This document shows, piece after piece, positions 12,043-23,400 of a stretch of DNA of 64,000 bases. Numbering within the stretch: position 1 is the first letter of the stretch; each line of letters starts with the position of its first letter. A model generated the notes under the pieces. The model saw only the letters and a list, made by a program, of their open reading frames with translations. It was not told the origin of the DNA and did no database searches. A program made the translations under genes and the position numbers. The stretch comes from Warburgia ugandensis (lineage: Eukaryota > Streptophyta > Magnoliopsida > Canellales > Canellaceae): NCBI GenBank assembly GCA_035236585.1, contig CP141126.1:67743414-67807413 (forward strand), given 5' to 3'.

Positions 12043-13646
12043 GTACCGTATTTGTAGGAACCACTAATCTCTCCTGAAAACGTATACCCCCATCTGTACC
12101 CTTACAAAACCCTGTCTTTGTACACAATTCCTGAGTTACTGTATCCCCTTCTTGGGCCTTGAGGACTCTTTCTACAAAAGCTGATTTAATGGTGATGTTT
12201 GTAATTACAGCTCTTGTTTGTCTACTTAATGCATCAGCGACTATGTTTGCTTTTCCAGGATGGTAATGGATGGCAAAATCATAGTCTTTGATGTATTCCA
12301 TCCATCTCCTTTGTCTCATATTCAAATCGGTCGAGTGAAGATATATTTGAGACTTTTATGATCTGTGAATACATTGAATTTTTCTCCATACAAATAGTGT
12401 CTCCAAATTTTTAATGCAAACACTACATTTGCTAATTCCAGGTCATGTACTGGATAATTTATTTCATGTTTCTTCAATTGTCTAGATGCATATGCAATGA
12501 CCTTCCCATTTTGCATCAATACACTCCCTAACCCCTTGCCTGAAGCATCACAATATATTTCGTATCCCCCACTTCCTGATGGCAATGTCAATACTGGTCT
12601 TGTAGTTAACCTCTTTTTTAGCTCTTGGAAACTATGCTCACATTCATCAGTCCAAGTGAACTGTACCCCTTTTCTAGTTAATGAAGTCAAAGGAAGGGCT
12701 ATACGAGAAAATCCTTGAATAAATCTACGGTAATATCCTGCCAAACCCAGAAAACTACGTATGTACATTACAGTCTTAGGTTTTTCCCAATTCATTCTTG
12801 CTTCAACCTTGGCGGGGTCCACTTCTACTCCATTCTTGGAAATTACATGACCCAAGAAATTGACCTTCTCTAACCAGAATTCACACTTACTAAATTTACC
12901 AAACAGTTTATGAAGTCTGAGGGTATTTAGTACAATTTGTAAGTGTTCTTGATGTTCTTCCACTTAGGTAGAGTAAATCAATATATCATCAATAAATACA
13001 ATTACGAATTTGTCTAAGAATTCCTTAAAAATTCTGTTCATGAGATCCATAAACACCGCAGTGCATTGGTCGATCCAAAAGGCATGACTAGAAACTCGTA
13101 ATGTCCATACCGAGTTCCGAATGCCGACTTGGGTATATCTTCATCCTTAATACGCAATTGATGATATCCTGATCTAAGGTCGATTTTTGAAAAGACCTTA
13201 GCAGATTGGAGTTGATCAAAGAGATCATCAATGCGAGGTAAGGGATACTTATTTTTCACTGTGACATTGTTCAACATTCTATAGTCCATGCACAATCTCA
13301 TAGATCCATCCTTCTTCTTCACAAATATTACTGGTGCTCCCCATGGTGAACTACTTGGTCTAACAAACCCTTTGTCTAACAATTCTTGTAGCTGACCCTT
13401 CAATTCTTTCAATTCTGCTGGGGCCATCCTATAAGGTGCTTTAGAAATTGGAGTTGTACCAGGAATTACTTCAATGGTAAACTCAATTTCTCTACGTGGG
13501 GGTACTCCTGGAAGTTCTTCTGGAAAGACGTCTGGGAATTCTCTGACTATGTCAATTTCTGTTATCTTGGGCTGTTTCACATCCAAAGCAACAACTGTTG
13601 CTAAAAATGCCTGACACCCTTTGGACATGTGTTTGACAGTCTTCAT
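12005..13646 (-). pseudogene. Chromovirus reverse transcriptase and RNase H (broken)
   Basis: 13646-13038 carries the N-terminal half of reverse transcriptase, with the conserved [19 protein letters not shown] and the catalytic aspartate in [12 protein letters not shown]. It is frameshifted after [10 protein letters not shown]. The catalytic pair lies in [10 protein letters not shown] (about 12972-13001, minus), followed by a stop. 12963-12322 holds the thumb and RNase H, whose acidic residues are preserved in YCDASGKG, HDLELA and [10 protein letters not shown] further frame change near 12325 leads to the last RNase H aspartate in VADALSRQ. These proteins copy element RNA into DNA in cytoplasmic particles. 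At least three lesions make the copy dead. The protease and gag expected upstream are absent, because sequence identity stops at the inverted LTR junction at 13664/13665. Confidence 0.9.
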
Positions 13647-13664
13647 AGCTGAAATAATGGATAT

Positions 13665-13849
13665 TGTAATGACCCCGAATTTTTGTAAATTATTAAGGAA
13701 AATTAATAAAGTTTGAATTTTTAGAAATTCTGGGCTGGAATATTAGGTTATTGAAAATTCTCTTTTTATAGAGATTATATTATAAATTAAAAAAATAGAA
13801 ATTATGGATGTACTTGGAAAACTGATCGTACCAACATTAAGTACGTTCA
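13665..13849 (+). repeat. Inverted copy of the first 185 bases of the chromovirus LTR
   Basis: It begins TGTAATGACCCCGAATT on the plus strand, exactly the LTR terminal sequence, and mirrors 10716 down to 10532 with very few differences. The exact LTR terminus (TG) is joined to internal pol sequence at 13664. The other end, ...GTACGTTCA, abuts the CTTAG target duplication. Confidence 0.9.
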
Positions 13850-15811
13850 CTTAGGACACCCATAGGCATAGGGATGGACCCTTAATGCCTAAGTGATAAG
13901 ACCACCTACTCTAAAACCCATAAAAGATGGGCCAAACTAACCTTAATTCCCCAAACCATGTTCAGGAGCGTCCGAGGACAAAGGGGTTAGCGCGACCTAG
14001 TTAGGTAGGTTTTCTATCGCTACTAGATTCTTTTAAAAGAACTATTATTGTTTCATGAATACATGTTTTAAGTATATGACTTGCATGTGATAAATTCTTT
14101 ATGCATAGACATGTTTTGTAAATAATTGCATATACATTATGCATAGATATGTTTTGCAAACTATTGCATACATTGATTTATGAGCATTAAGTTCTTGCAA
14201 AGATTGCATGTCCTTGAGGGTTGCCAAAAGACGCTGGAGTACTGAGGGCCAGGCAGTTGTGAGGGACCCAAAGAGGACAGGTTTTGAAAAGAGGTTTTTG
14301 GCTTATTTGATTGTACATGATTTGGGCTAGGAAGCTCGTGGGTGCTATGCCGAGGGGTGTGGGTTGGCCACCCAGCCTCTACCACTATTAGGTGGATGGG
14401 TACCACACCCAAAAAGGGCATGTCCTTGCTTCGACTGCATGTGGTACAGGTGGCTACCACTGGTGTCACGGCACTGGGTCGAAGTGTCACATGCCCCGTG
14501 GAGGTATATGATCCTGTGTCCCTAGGTACCCGGGGACCACACAGCGATGAGGTCGTGGGCATAGTGGGACCCTATGGTTTCGTGGATTTATGTGCATTGC
14601 ATATGGCATGATATAAGGATGGTCGACCATACCATGATAGATATCCATGAGTTGGATTCAATGAAGCATCTTATGCATATTATTATGTTATGATATATAT
14701 GATACTTTCGACTTGATTTGTGAGATTCTTAAGTCGTTAGTATTTCAGTTTGACAATGGATTTTAATATCGATATTGAACTTGAGTATTCAGACTTGCAC
14801 ATGTTTTGAAAGAGTATATGATTTTCAAACATCTCATGCATTGCAAAACTAGTAGTGATAGACTCCTACTGAGTATAGTATATACTCACCCTATCCTTAA
14901 CATTTTTCAGGATGATTCCATCCATGAGTAGAGGACATCTATGTTAGTGCTACGAGCAAGTGAATAAAAAAGGAAACAATTATACATGTAAGTAAATTCT
15001 CAACCCTTTGGACATGTATTTGTATTTATTCTGATTGGGCTATGTCTTTGTATTTGGATAGATCTAGGGAAAAACACTTATGATTTCTAAAGCTTTTCAA
15101 AAACTACCTTGGTTGTTGTGAAAGCAAATGACACTCGGGGTTTTCAAAATGAGTTTCAAACAAAAGACTTTTATGCTGCATTGCACTATTTTTCAAATCG
15201 GGATCCCACCTTAGGAATTTAGATTTTTCATTTAAAAATGCATGAGAAAACCCGGGTCGTCACAATTTATTATTTTTTGTTTTTGTTACTTTCTTCTAAA
15301 AAAATATGAAATACATCACTATTTATTTGTTAATTCCTATACTAATGGTAAAAAAATTAATCTAATACTAAAAATTGGCAATTCCAAATCATCCTTTTCA
15401 TAATGTGTATTTTTTTTTGTTTTTGTTACTTTCTTATAAAATTCATGAAATACACTACTGTTTTTTTGTTAATTTTAGTAGCAATAATAAAAAATCATTC
15501 TAATGCTGAAAAATGATAATTCCACATCATCCTTTTCATAATTTGTATGTTTCTTTTATTATTTTTATATGTTTTTGTTATTTTCTTCTAAAATTCATGA
15601 ATTATAGTCTATTTCTTACTTTCTTATATAATAAAAGAAATAAATGTGTATTGTTTCCATTCTGATGCTAAAAAGTGATAAACCCACAACATATTTTTCA
15701 TATTATTTATGTTTATTTAACTATTTTTTTACTTTGTTAATTTCTTATATTTGTTAACTTTGTTTACAGGGTTCAACATAGGTTTCCATTCCACAAGACG
15801 TAGACTATAAT

Positions 15812-18640
15812 ATGTCTCCATCAAGGGGTTCCAATAATACATCATCAAAATCAACGGATCTAGGATGGGAATATGGAGAGGCAAGGGATCCAACTGATAA
15901 AAAATTAGTTTGGTGCAAGCTTTGTGAGAATAGGTATAGTAGTGGAATATTTAGATTGAAACAACATTTGATGGGTAGTCATAAAAATTCAAAAAAATGC
16001 TCTCTTGTCACTTCTGACATATCTAAGAAGATATTAGATTATATGAATAAATTAAAGAAGAATCAAGATAATAGAGAGAGAATAATAAAGGAGATGAAGA
16101 GGCCAGAAAATTTGTTTGGCTTACACAATGATCATGATGACAAGATGGAGGAGATTGATAGTACTAGTGTTGGTGGTATTTCCATTGGAAGCAAGAAGCG
16201 TAAGGGAAAGGCACTCACGCAACAAACAACAAACAGGCCTATTAACTATCTTTTTGCTCCTAACCTTGAGGCTTAGGGTAAGGGAAAGGCACCCACGAAG
16301 CAAACAAAACGATAATGAATAGAGCTTATAGGGGGTATAAGATAAGAGCGTGCGATTACATTGTCTTTTGGTTCTATGAAAAGAGCATTGCATTCAATGA
16401 TGCTCATTGTCTTTCCTTTTAGACCATGTTAAAGGCAATTGCGCAACATGGTCTAGGTATGTATCTTACACTTTAAATAATTAATACTTTAATACTTGTT
16501 TTAGCCTTTTACCTATTCTTACAATCTTAAAATTTTATGTGACTAAGGTTTCAAGGCAACTTTGTATCACAAGTTGAGGGTGAGTCTTTTTTAGAAGTAG
16601 AGAAGACAAAAGAATACATAGAATAGAGTAAAGCTGATTAGATTAGGTGCGTGTTCAGTGTTTTTTTTCACACCCTTGTATATTCTCTCAAGGTAACACC
16701 AAAGTAATTGAATGACTTATAGGAGATTTTATTTTTGCTTTTAAGGTATGGGTGTGCTATTATGTTGGATTGGTAGATTAATGGTAAGGGTCGAACCCTT
16801 GTCAACTTTCTAGTGAACTATCCAACTGGGACATTTTTAAAAAAATCTATTGATGGATTTAAGCATGTCAAGAGTGCAAACTTAATACATGACATGCTGG
16901 AGAAGGTGATTGATGAAGTTGGGGAGAACAATGTAGTTTAGGTAATTATTTAGTTTTATATCTACAATCTACTAAGTATTTGCTTGTTTATGATGCAAGT
17001 TTATCCTATATAATTTTACCTTTTTTTAATATATATTTTAGGTCATAACTGACAATATTTCCAACTACATGACTGCAGGAAGGGAGTTGCTAGAGGACAT
17101 AGGCAAATTGCCAATTGTGAAGAAAATTGTGGCAGACGCTAGGGTGATGACAATTTTTATATATAGCCACACACATTTCTTTCATCTTATGAGAAGATTT
17201 ATGAAGAAAAAAAATATTTGCTCAGACTTGCAGTTATGTGATTTGCTACCAACTTCTTGAACTTAGAAAGCATTAATAACTTAAAGACAGAGTTGAGGGT
17301 AATGTTCCACTGTTCAGAATGGATGAATAGTACATGACCAAAAAGGCCTGCAAGGAAAGGAGCTAAAAGAATTGTGTTGCGTACTAATTTTTAGAACCAT
17401 GTCCTCTTTTGTTTGAAGATCATGACTCCACTTGTAGAGGTTTTCAGAGTGGTGGATAGTGAGAAGCCGGTGATGAAATACATCTTTAAGGCTAGAGCTA
17501 GGGCCAAAGAGAATATTCAAACCAATCTAGTAGAGGATGAGAGTCAGGCCACTCATATTTTGGGGATCATAAATAGTAGATGGAGTTCTCATCTTTAGTA
17601 GCTTTTGCATGTAGTGGGATATTACCTCAACTTATCCTTCTATTACAAATATGACATTGAAATTGAGCGTCAACAATGACATGAAGAATGGTCTAATACA
17701 TGCCATCAGTAAGCTATATGATGGAGAGGAGGCTGACATGGTGGTAGATCATATATCCATTTATAGACATGTTAGAGGATTGTTTGGCATTGACCTGACA
17801 ATATGCAAGAGAAAAAACCTAGCCCCTTGTAAGTGTTTTATGTTCATGTAAGTGTTTTATGTTATTTTATGTTTTAAGTTTTAACTTTCAAATGTTATTT
17901 TATAATATTCTAAATTTATTTATTTTTCTAACTTAATTTTCTTCAACTTTTGTAGGTGGGTGGTGAATTAACTTTCAGGCTAAAGCCCTACATGTTCAAA
18001 CATTCGCCATTAAGGTCCTCTTCTAGATATGCAGTGCATCTCCTTGCGAGCATAACTGGAGTGTCTTTGACACCGTAAGCTACTAATATTAAGATTTAGT
18101 ACATATTAGTTATTAATAATTTAGTATACGTTCATTATATTCTAAATTATAAGTATTTTTTCTTTTCAGATCCACACTAAGAAGAGGAATATGCTTCACA
18201 CTAAGACATTGAAAGATCTAGTATATTTAAATACAATCAGATCTTTTGTCGTCGATATGAGGATTGTTTGAAAGTGCAAATGTATACAAATCCTATTATG
18301 TTATAAGAGGTCGACGAAAGTGATGAGTGGATTGTTCAAGAAGGTGCTGAAGATGATTTGGTGCATCTAGGTGGTGACCTCACCTAGTTAGATGTTAAGC
18401 TTGTTGAATGATCAATGATGCTCCATCTACTAGGCAATACCAGAGGTAAGGGAGGGGGCAGAGGATGAGGTGCGTTTCTCAGTCTCAAGCTCATCAAGAA
18501 CTAGATGAGGATGTTAGAGAAGAGCAGGACTATGAGGAGATTGCAGAGGATGATATCTACATTTCTCAGGGAGATGATTTTGATGACGATCTTGATCATC
18601 TCAATAAGGAGGAGGTACAGGAAGATGACTTTTAAGTCTT
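15812..18640 (+). pseudogene. hAT transposase with BED zinc finger and DUF659 region (degenerate)
   Basis: The first exon (15812-16276, 154 codons) encodes a BED zinc finger, with C35 and C38 in WCKLCENRY and H52 and H57 in KQHLMGSH. BED fingers bind the transposon ends. A DUF659-type segment follows (roughly 16780-17260) with FLVNYPTG-like, MLEKVIDEVGENNVV and VITDNISNYMTAGRELLEDI, but the cysteine/histidine block normally between AGR and EDIGK is deleted. The remainder (17260-18280) shows CFATNFLNLE-like and IINSRWSSHL, then the hAT dimerisation region (AIKVLF, CEHNWSVFDT, TKKRNMLHTKTLKDLVYLNT) with internal stops. An acidic tail lies near 18480-18640. Intron-like gaps and many stops show decay. 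In family terms it would be a cut-and-paste transposase of the BED/hAT group, about 650-750 residues when intact. Confidence 0.85.
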
Positions 18641-19551
18641 AACAGTTAACTCTAACATTTGTTTTACTTCATTTATATAACTATTGTTTGTTTGTTTATT
18701 TTTTCTGAATTTACAGAAAGATGATGGCGATGATGACGAGGTCACATTGGATTGAGGGAGTAGTAGGGATTAGGGAGACTACTCTTATGACTATCATTGT
18801 ATTTGTGTGTTTATGAACTTACTACTTTATGTATGATTGCTTGATTTAACCTTAGGTTGTTGTTGTTGACACTTGACATGTCGATTTATTATTTAAGAAT
18901 TCTATTTTACTTATTTATTCATATTTTTATAATTTCTATGTTTTCTTAATTTTTTTTATTTTGATTTTATAATTTTTTAAAATTTAAAATACTTAATTTT
19001 GCCCCTTGACACCTAGTTGCGCGACTAGGCGGGCCTAGTCCCTCTAGGCACAAGTTGCACTCCTTGCGTCTACCACTGCATAGCTTGTATTTTAGTGCAC
19101 TGATAATTTGCAAGTGAAAACATGCGCCTCCACGGAATCCTTGACTGAGGGCATTCCTAAATGCTCGTTCGGGTTCCTTACCGACTGTTACTTTCAGTTC
19201 ACAACTTTTCTGCTTTAATGGCCTTGTAGGAGACAAAAATTAGAAACTCAAGTGGAGGGCGGAGAAGCACCAAAACAAGCCCGACCTCCAGTAACGCTGC
19301 TCTGTATTCTGATGGCCGCGCCACATAATTTTAGCATGGTTGGCGGGTCCCCCACAAAACCAGCTTTGACTTCAAATAGTCCAATCACCGACGCAGGAAT
19401 TGGCGGGACAGCGTTTCTCCCCCTAACCTTTTCTGCCAAGGACAAATGCCCACAATATTCTCTGCAGCTGCCCTCTCTTTTTTTCAAAATGCATTCTGTT
19501 CATCTGAAGTTGAAACAAAAGAAAAAGAGCAGCACCTTTGCCTAAAGATTT

Positions 19552-19689
19552 CAACAAGAATAAAGATGTATTACTTCTCTTTTTCTTTTCTTACACGCTC
19601 ATAACCCACGCCCACGCCCACGCCCACGTCCACGCCCCACCCACCCCTCCCCGCTCGCTCACAACAAGAATAAAGATGTATTACTTCTC
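19552..19689. repeat. 28-bp direct repeats flanking a CACGCC minisatellite
   Basis: CAACAAGAATAAAGATGTAT plus TACTTCTC occurs at 19552 and again at 19662, followed in both cases by CT-rich sequence. Between the two copies lie about five units of a 6-bp repeat (CCCACG/CACGCC, 19606-19637). The arrangement is a 110-bp tandem duplication with an internal minisatellite, in the presumptive promoter of the dynein gene. Confidence 0.85.
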
Positions 19690-19806
19690 CTTTTCTTTTT
19701 CTTTTCTTTCCTTGTGAATTGTGATGTCTGACCGTGTAGATCAGTATACGCTGAGAATTTACTTGTGGGACCAGGAAGATGGTGATCAAACTGCTCATCT
19801 TGGTTG

Positions 19807-19814
19807 TATATAAA
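19807..19814 (+). promoter_or_regulatory. TATA-like box upstream of the dynein light chain gene
   Basis: TATATAAA in the context TTGTATATAAACAGG, about 600 bases before the start codon. The distance would need a long 5' leader or a leader intron. The real start could instead lie nearer 20280 in a TATA-less promoter. Confidence 0.3.
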
Positions 19815-20419
19815 CAGGCCGTTTAAGCATAGGACTCGAGAGCAGACACACGTGCACGCCCATGGAAAATATTTCCACTGTAGGAAAGAACATTTAGTAA
19901 AACTAAGCTGCTTATAATATTAGGAGTGGCACTGGTTGGTTATGACTCAAATTTCACGCCCACAGTAACTACTTTTGTAGCTTAAAAAATATGATAATTT
20001 ATTCTTAAATGGAAGAATAGGCGCGTACAACTTTCTCCATACCGGGACTATTAATACTAAGCAATGACGGCTAATAGGGTTTGGGAAAAGAGGCAGATAA
20101 ATCCTAAAGTTATGATCAATGTCATCTCACGATTAAGATTTCAGCGAATCGACCATCCGTTTACATTACCAAACACTGGTCTATACGGGCAAACATCGTA
20201 GGTGAGCATCTAATTCAAGGGCAATGCCTGTGTTTCGGGTGATGGTTTTCCTGCCGCCCCCTCGGTTTGATATTAGCACCCATTTCAGTTAGAAGCGGAG
20301 AAGTTATAATACACAGCTACAAACGAGGGAGCCAATGGTAGCAAGGAGATAGCTGGGAAAGCACTAGGAGCTTCAGCTTTCTGCAAAGTGTGAGCGAGTG
20401 AGAGAGAAGTTAGAACAAA

Positions 20420-23400
20420 ATGGCGGAGGAGAGCAGAAAGGGCACCGGAGGGGGACCCACCAAACTCTCCTCCGGTGCAGCTCCGTCCACCAGTGCAAAG
20501 AAGGTCACCGTCAAAAGTGCAGATATGAAGGATGACATGCAAAAGGAAGCCATTGATTGTGCTATTGCGGTAAAAGTTGCAATTCTCCATATTTTCTTCA
20601 TTTCCCCTTCTCTTTTCTATTTTCTCTCTCTGTTTGTGCTTTTGTTCTGGGTTTTGATTGAAAATGAATGATTTTTTAGGCTTTGGAAAAGCATGGTGTT
20701 GAGAAAGACATTGCCGAGTATATCAAGAAGGAATTTGATAAGAAGCATGGACCCACTTGGCATTGCATTGTTGGGCGTAATTTTGGTATGGGTTTCTTTC
20801 TTGTTGTCTTTTATGATTGAATTCTGCCTGGTAATGATCAGTTTGTTGATCGTTCTTTTACTTTCTTGTAGTTAGTGCATTCTATGCGTTCGTTAAAACG
20901 TCTTAGATGACCTGTAAGATTGTGGGTGGTGACTGTTCTCGTTGTTGCACCCACTGATTTAATGAATCTTTTGATTACAAAGCGAAATAGTAACTGTATT
21001 CAATGGTGAGGCTCATGGTTGCTTTTGTTGTAAGGGTGTCTATATGATATTAATCAAGACGAATGCTTTGATGCTGTGGAGCATAGTTATTTGGTGGATA
21101 TCAAAATCTCTTTTAGATCTTTAAACCAAGGTGAAGGGGCGCCTTGGTGCAATGGTAGAGTTGTCGTCGTATGACCTTGAGGTCACAGGTTCAAGGCATG
21201 GAAACAACCTCTTGCAAAATGAGAGGTAAGGCAGCATGCTATTGACCCTTTCCACAGACACTGCATACGCGGGAGCTTCGTGCACCGGGGTGCCCCTTTA
21301 TCTTTAAACGAAGGTGTTATACATATATAAATTTATTAATTTGAATGTTCTTTCCAGGTCATGTAAAATAAATGAAATCAAGGTCAACAAGCAAGGAGAA
21401 GTTAATAAAGAAATAATATGTGTCCTTGATGGCTTCTGCAATGTCAAGATTCTTTATAAAGACATTACCTAGCTAAATTCCCTTGATTGCATCTTAAGAT
21501 GACCAATTTGCTCTTATATCTTAATTATTGGATGTGCTGTTTTCTAGGGTTGGCTTGTGACGCGATAATTTATTTGGAATCAAAATTTACCTGCACTTCA
21601 AGGGCATATGCATACTTATTTTTGCTATAAAACTAATGCATGTAATTGGTTGTCCTTTATACATGGCATGCTTTATAATTGCAGATGGGGAACTCAGTGC
21701 TTGATGCTTTTAACCACTATCATATGACTGAGGCCATTATGTACCCCTTGATAATCTCCATTACGTTCTGTAGTATGTTATCTTTTCATAGTAGATAGAT
21801 ATCAAAGGGAGAAGGAAAGGAAATTAACACTTGGCACATAATAGGTTTTGTACATGAGGTATTAGTACTTACACATGCCAACCTCCAACAAAGAAAGCAG
21901 ATGGGCACTTAGATGTTTTTCTTATTGTTTTCTAGTTTTACCTTTTCACGGGCTTATCAGAGTTATATAAGAATGTAAAAAGCATTTAAAAGTTTTCTGA
22001 AAAATAACTAGTAAAAGGTTAACATAATTGTTTTATTCTAAAGACTTAGGGAGGATTCCTATTCCAGCTGTTTCACGGAAGTTAGTCCCTACCTATCTCT
22101 CAGTCTTTCCCAATAGAGAACTGCCAACTTCTTTTTCCTCTTAGGTAATGTTTTGTAGGACTTAGGTGGCCCTAGATACAGGTTTGTGTATCTGCCCATG
22201 TTTTCTATGATCTATGTTAATACGGTCAAGAAATGCTCAATGCTCTGTATCCCATTAGGAATAGTTCTATTTGCCCTAGCCTGCATTGCATGTGAGATAT
22301 GTCAAGTAAGGAAGTTGAGTTGTTACACAGGGGATTCCTGTGACTGACTTGTGGAAGCAGGGCTTATGCTTTGATCAGGCGCACCTTTCGCTGTTTATTT
22401 GTCTTGGATTTCAGGTTTCGCCATTGAATGTACGTACTGAAATTAAAAGCATGGCTAATATAATGGGTACCGAGTGCCAATGAATGAGTTATTTGACATC
22501 AGTAGATGACTGGGTGAGAAATCATTTTTATCTATGGGTGGGAAATTAAGTAATGAGCCCACTTCATAAGTCACAATGATCATGGTAAAAAATTATTGAA
22601 CTTTTCAATGACACCAGTGTCAGGAAGAGGGGATTGACACCATCTGGGCACCATAGCAGCTGTTTTTATTCTTTGGTCCAAGATAGAAACACAGCATTCC
22701 TTTCTGTGATGGACTGAAATTGAACCTGGTGGGAAAAGGGAGACCAGTATTACTTGCCACCAGACTGGAACCGGTACTTGCCATTCAAACCAATGAATTG
22801 GAGAGCTTGCCACTCAAATGGAACTGAGACTCGCCATTCAAACCAATCAATTGGAGAGCTGGCCTTTTGAGAGTCCAAAGCTGTCCAACTCTGTTCGTTA
22901 TGGGCAGATGACAATGCCTGGATAAAAGAAATGAAGCCTACCCCACATGCACCCTGAAGGGTGGCCTACGAAATTGTAATTAATGAGCCAGGGGTCATAG
23001 GGAAACGACCCACACAAGTCAAAACTGAAAAGACAAGTGGCTGATTAAGATGTTGTTAGGAAGCACCCAAAATTTCCAAAGATATGAAAGATGAGTAAAA
23101 AATCTGATTTCAGACTTAAAAGGACAGACGACTCAATTGTTGACTTGAGTGAAGTTATGCCTAGCAATAAAAAACTCGGCAAGGTGGGCCTATGCACCAG
23201 AAGGCTTATCCCTTGTGAATAGTAGATGAGTGCATTGATGTGACATTCAGACAAAATCATACTTGTCAAAAATTGGTAACTGGCCCCCAGTTGGACTGCC
23301 ACAAAGAGCACCAACTGGTCTATTAGGTACTTGGTTCTGATAAATTTACTGGGGGATTGGGTGGTGGAGCTACATAGTCGCTTCTCATGGTTATCATTCC

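Larger units (their letters stand above)
6266..13849 (-). mobile_element. Rearranged chromovirus (Ty3/gypsy, Tekay/Del-like), nested in the solo LTR
   Basis: The element is flanked by CTTAG (6261-6265 and 13850-13854) and has one complete minus-strand LTR (6266-10716). Next comes a partial pol region (10717-13664), and last a 185-bp inverted piece of the LTR start (13665-13849). Gag, protease and the normal 5' LTR are missing. Pol encodes reverse transcriptase, RNase H, integrase and a C-terminal chromodomain-like tail, all minus strand and interrupted by stops and frameshifts. The long LTR and the chromodomain point to the Tekay/Del group of chromoviruses. The structure matches an element that integrated after a self-integration event. 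Confidence 0.85.
5064..15264 (+). mobile_element. Solo LTR of a Ty3/gypsy-like element, split by a nested insertion
   Basis: The left end TGTAATGACTCCAATTTTG at 5064 and the right end AAAACCCGGGTCGTCACA at 15264 form a TG...CA LTR. It is flanked by the 5-bp duplication ATTTA (5059-5063 and 15265-15269). With the nested element (6266-13849) and one copy of its CTTAG duplication removed, the LTR is about 2.6 kb. No internal gag or pol of this element remains, so it is a solo LTR, presumably left by LTR-LTR recombination. It contains a TATA box near 5489. The ends resemble those of the nested chromovirus, so both probably belong to the same broad lineage. Confidence 0.85.
4296..19083 (+). mobile_element. 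hAT-superfamily DNA transposon, expanded by nested retroelements
   Basis: The element is bounded by a perfect 8-bp duplication CTTGTATT (4288-4295 and 19084-19091), the target-site length of hAT elements. The ends are short imperfect inverted repeats: the left reads CTATGTAGTCGCAAG, and the right, reverse-complemented, reads CTATGCAGTGGTAGACGCAAG, which differs mainly by a 6-base gap. Subterminal blocks with CTAGTTG and TAGGCGG occur near both ends. A plus-strand BED-finger/hAT transposase relic occupies 15812 to about 18640. Of the 14.8 kb, 10.2 kb is a later insertion (5064-15264), so the original element was about 4.6 kb, a normal autonomous hAT size. The transposase is broken, so it is now immobile. 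Confidence 0.85.
19092..20284. other. Upstream region of the dynein light chain gene
   Basis: Between the hAT element and the gene lies about 1.2 kb with mixed GC content. Open frames near 19250-19545 on both strands lack family signals and are not called. The segment contains the 110-bp duplication with GC-rich CACGCC repeats and a TATA-like box at 19807, so it probably includes the promoter of the downstream gene. Confidence 0.55.

Noticed and set aside
14161..14611. 133- and 89-codon frames between 14.1 and 14.6 kb
   Set aside because: They lie in the solo LTR interior on opposite strands, without family similarity.
19250..19545. Open frames of 97 and 79 codons on opposite strands
   Set aside because: They are mirror frames of the same GC-richer DNA with no recognised domain or splice context.
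21136..21200. tRNA gene
   Set aside because: The A-box-like and B-box-like segments belong to the tRNA-derived head of an Au SINE. There is no cloverleaf with acceptor stem, and a target duplication flanks the whole SINE. The same applies at 27.2 and 35.1 kb.
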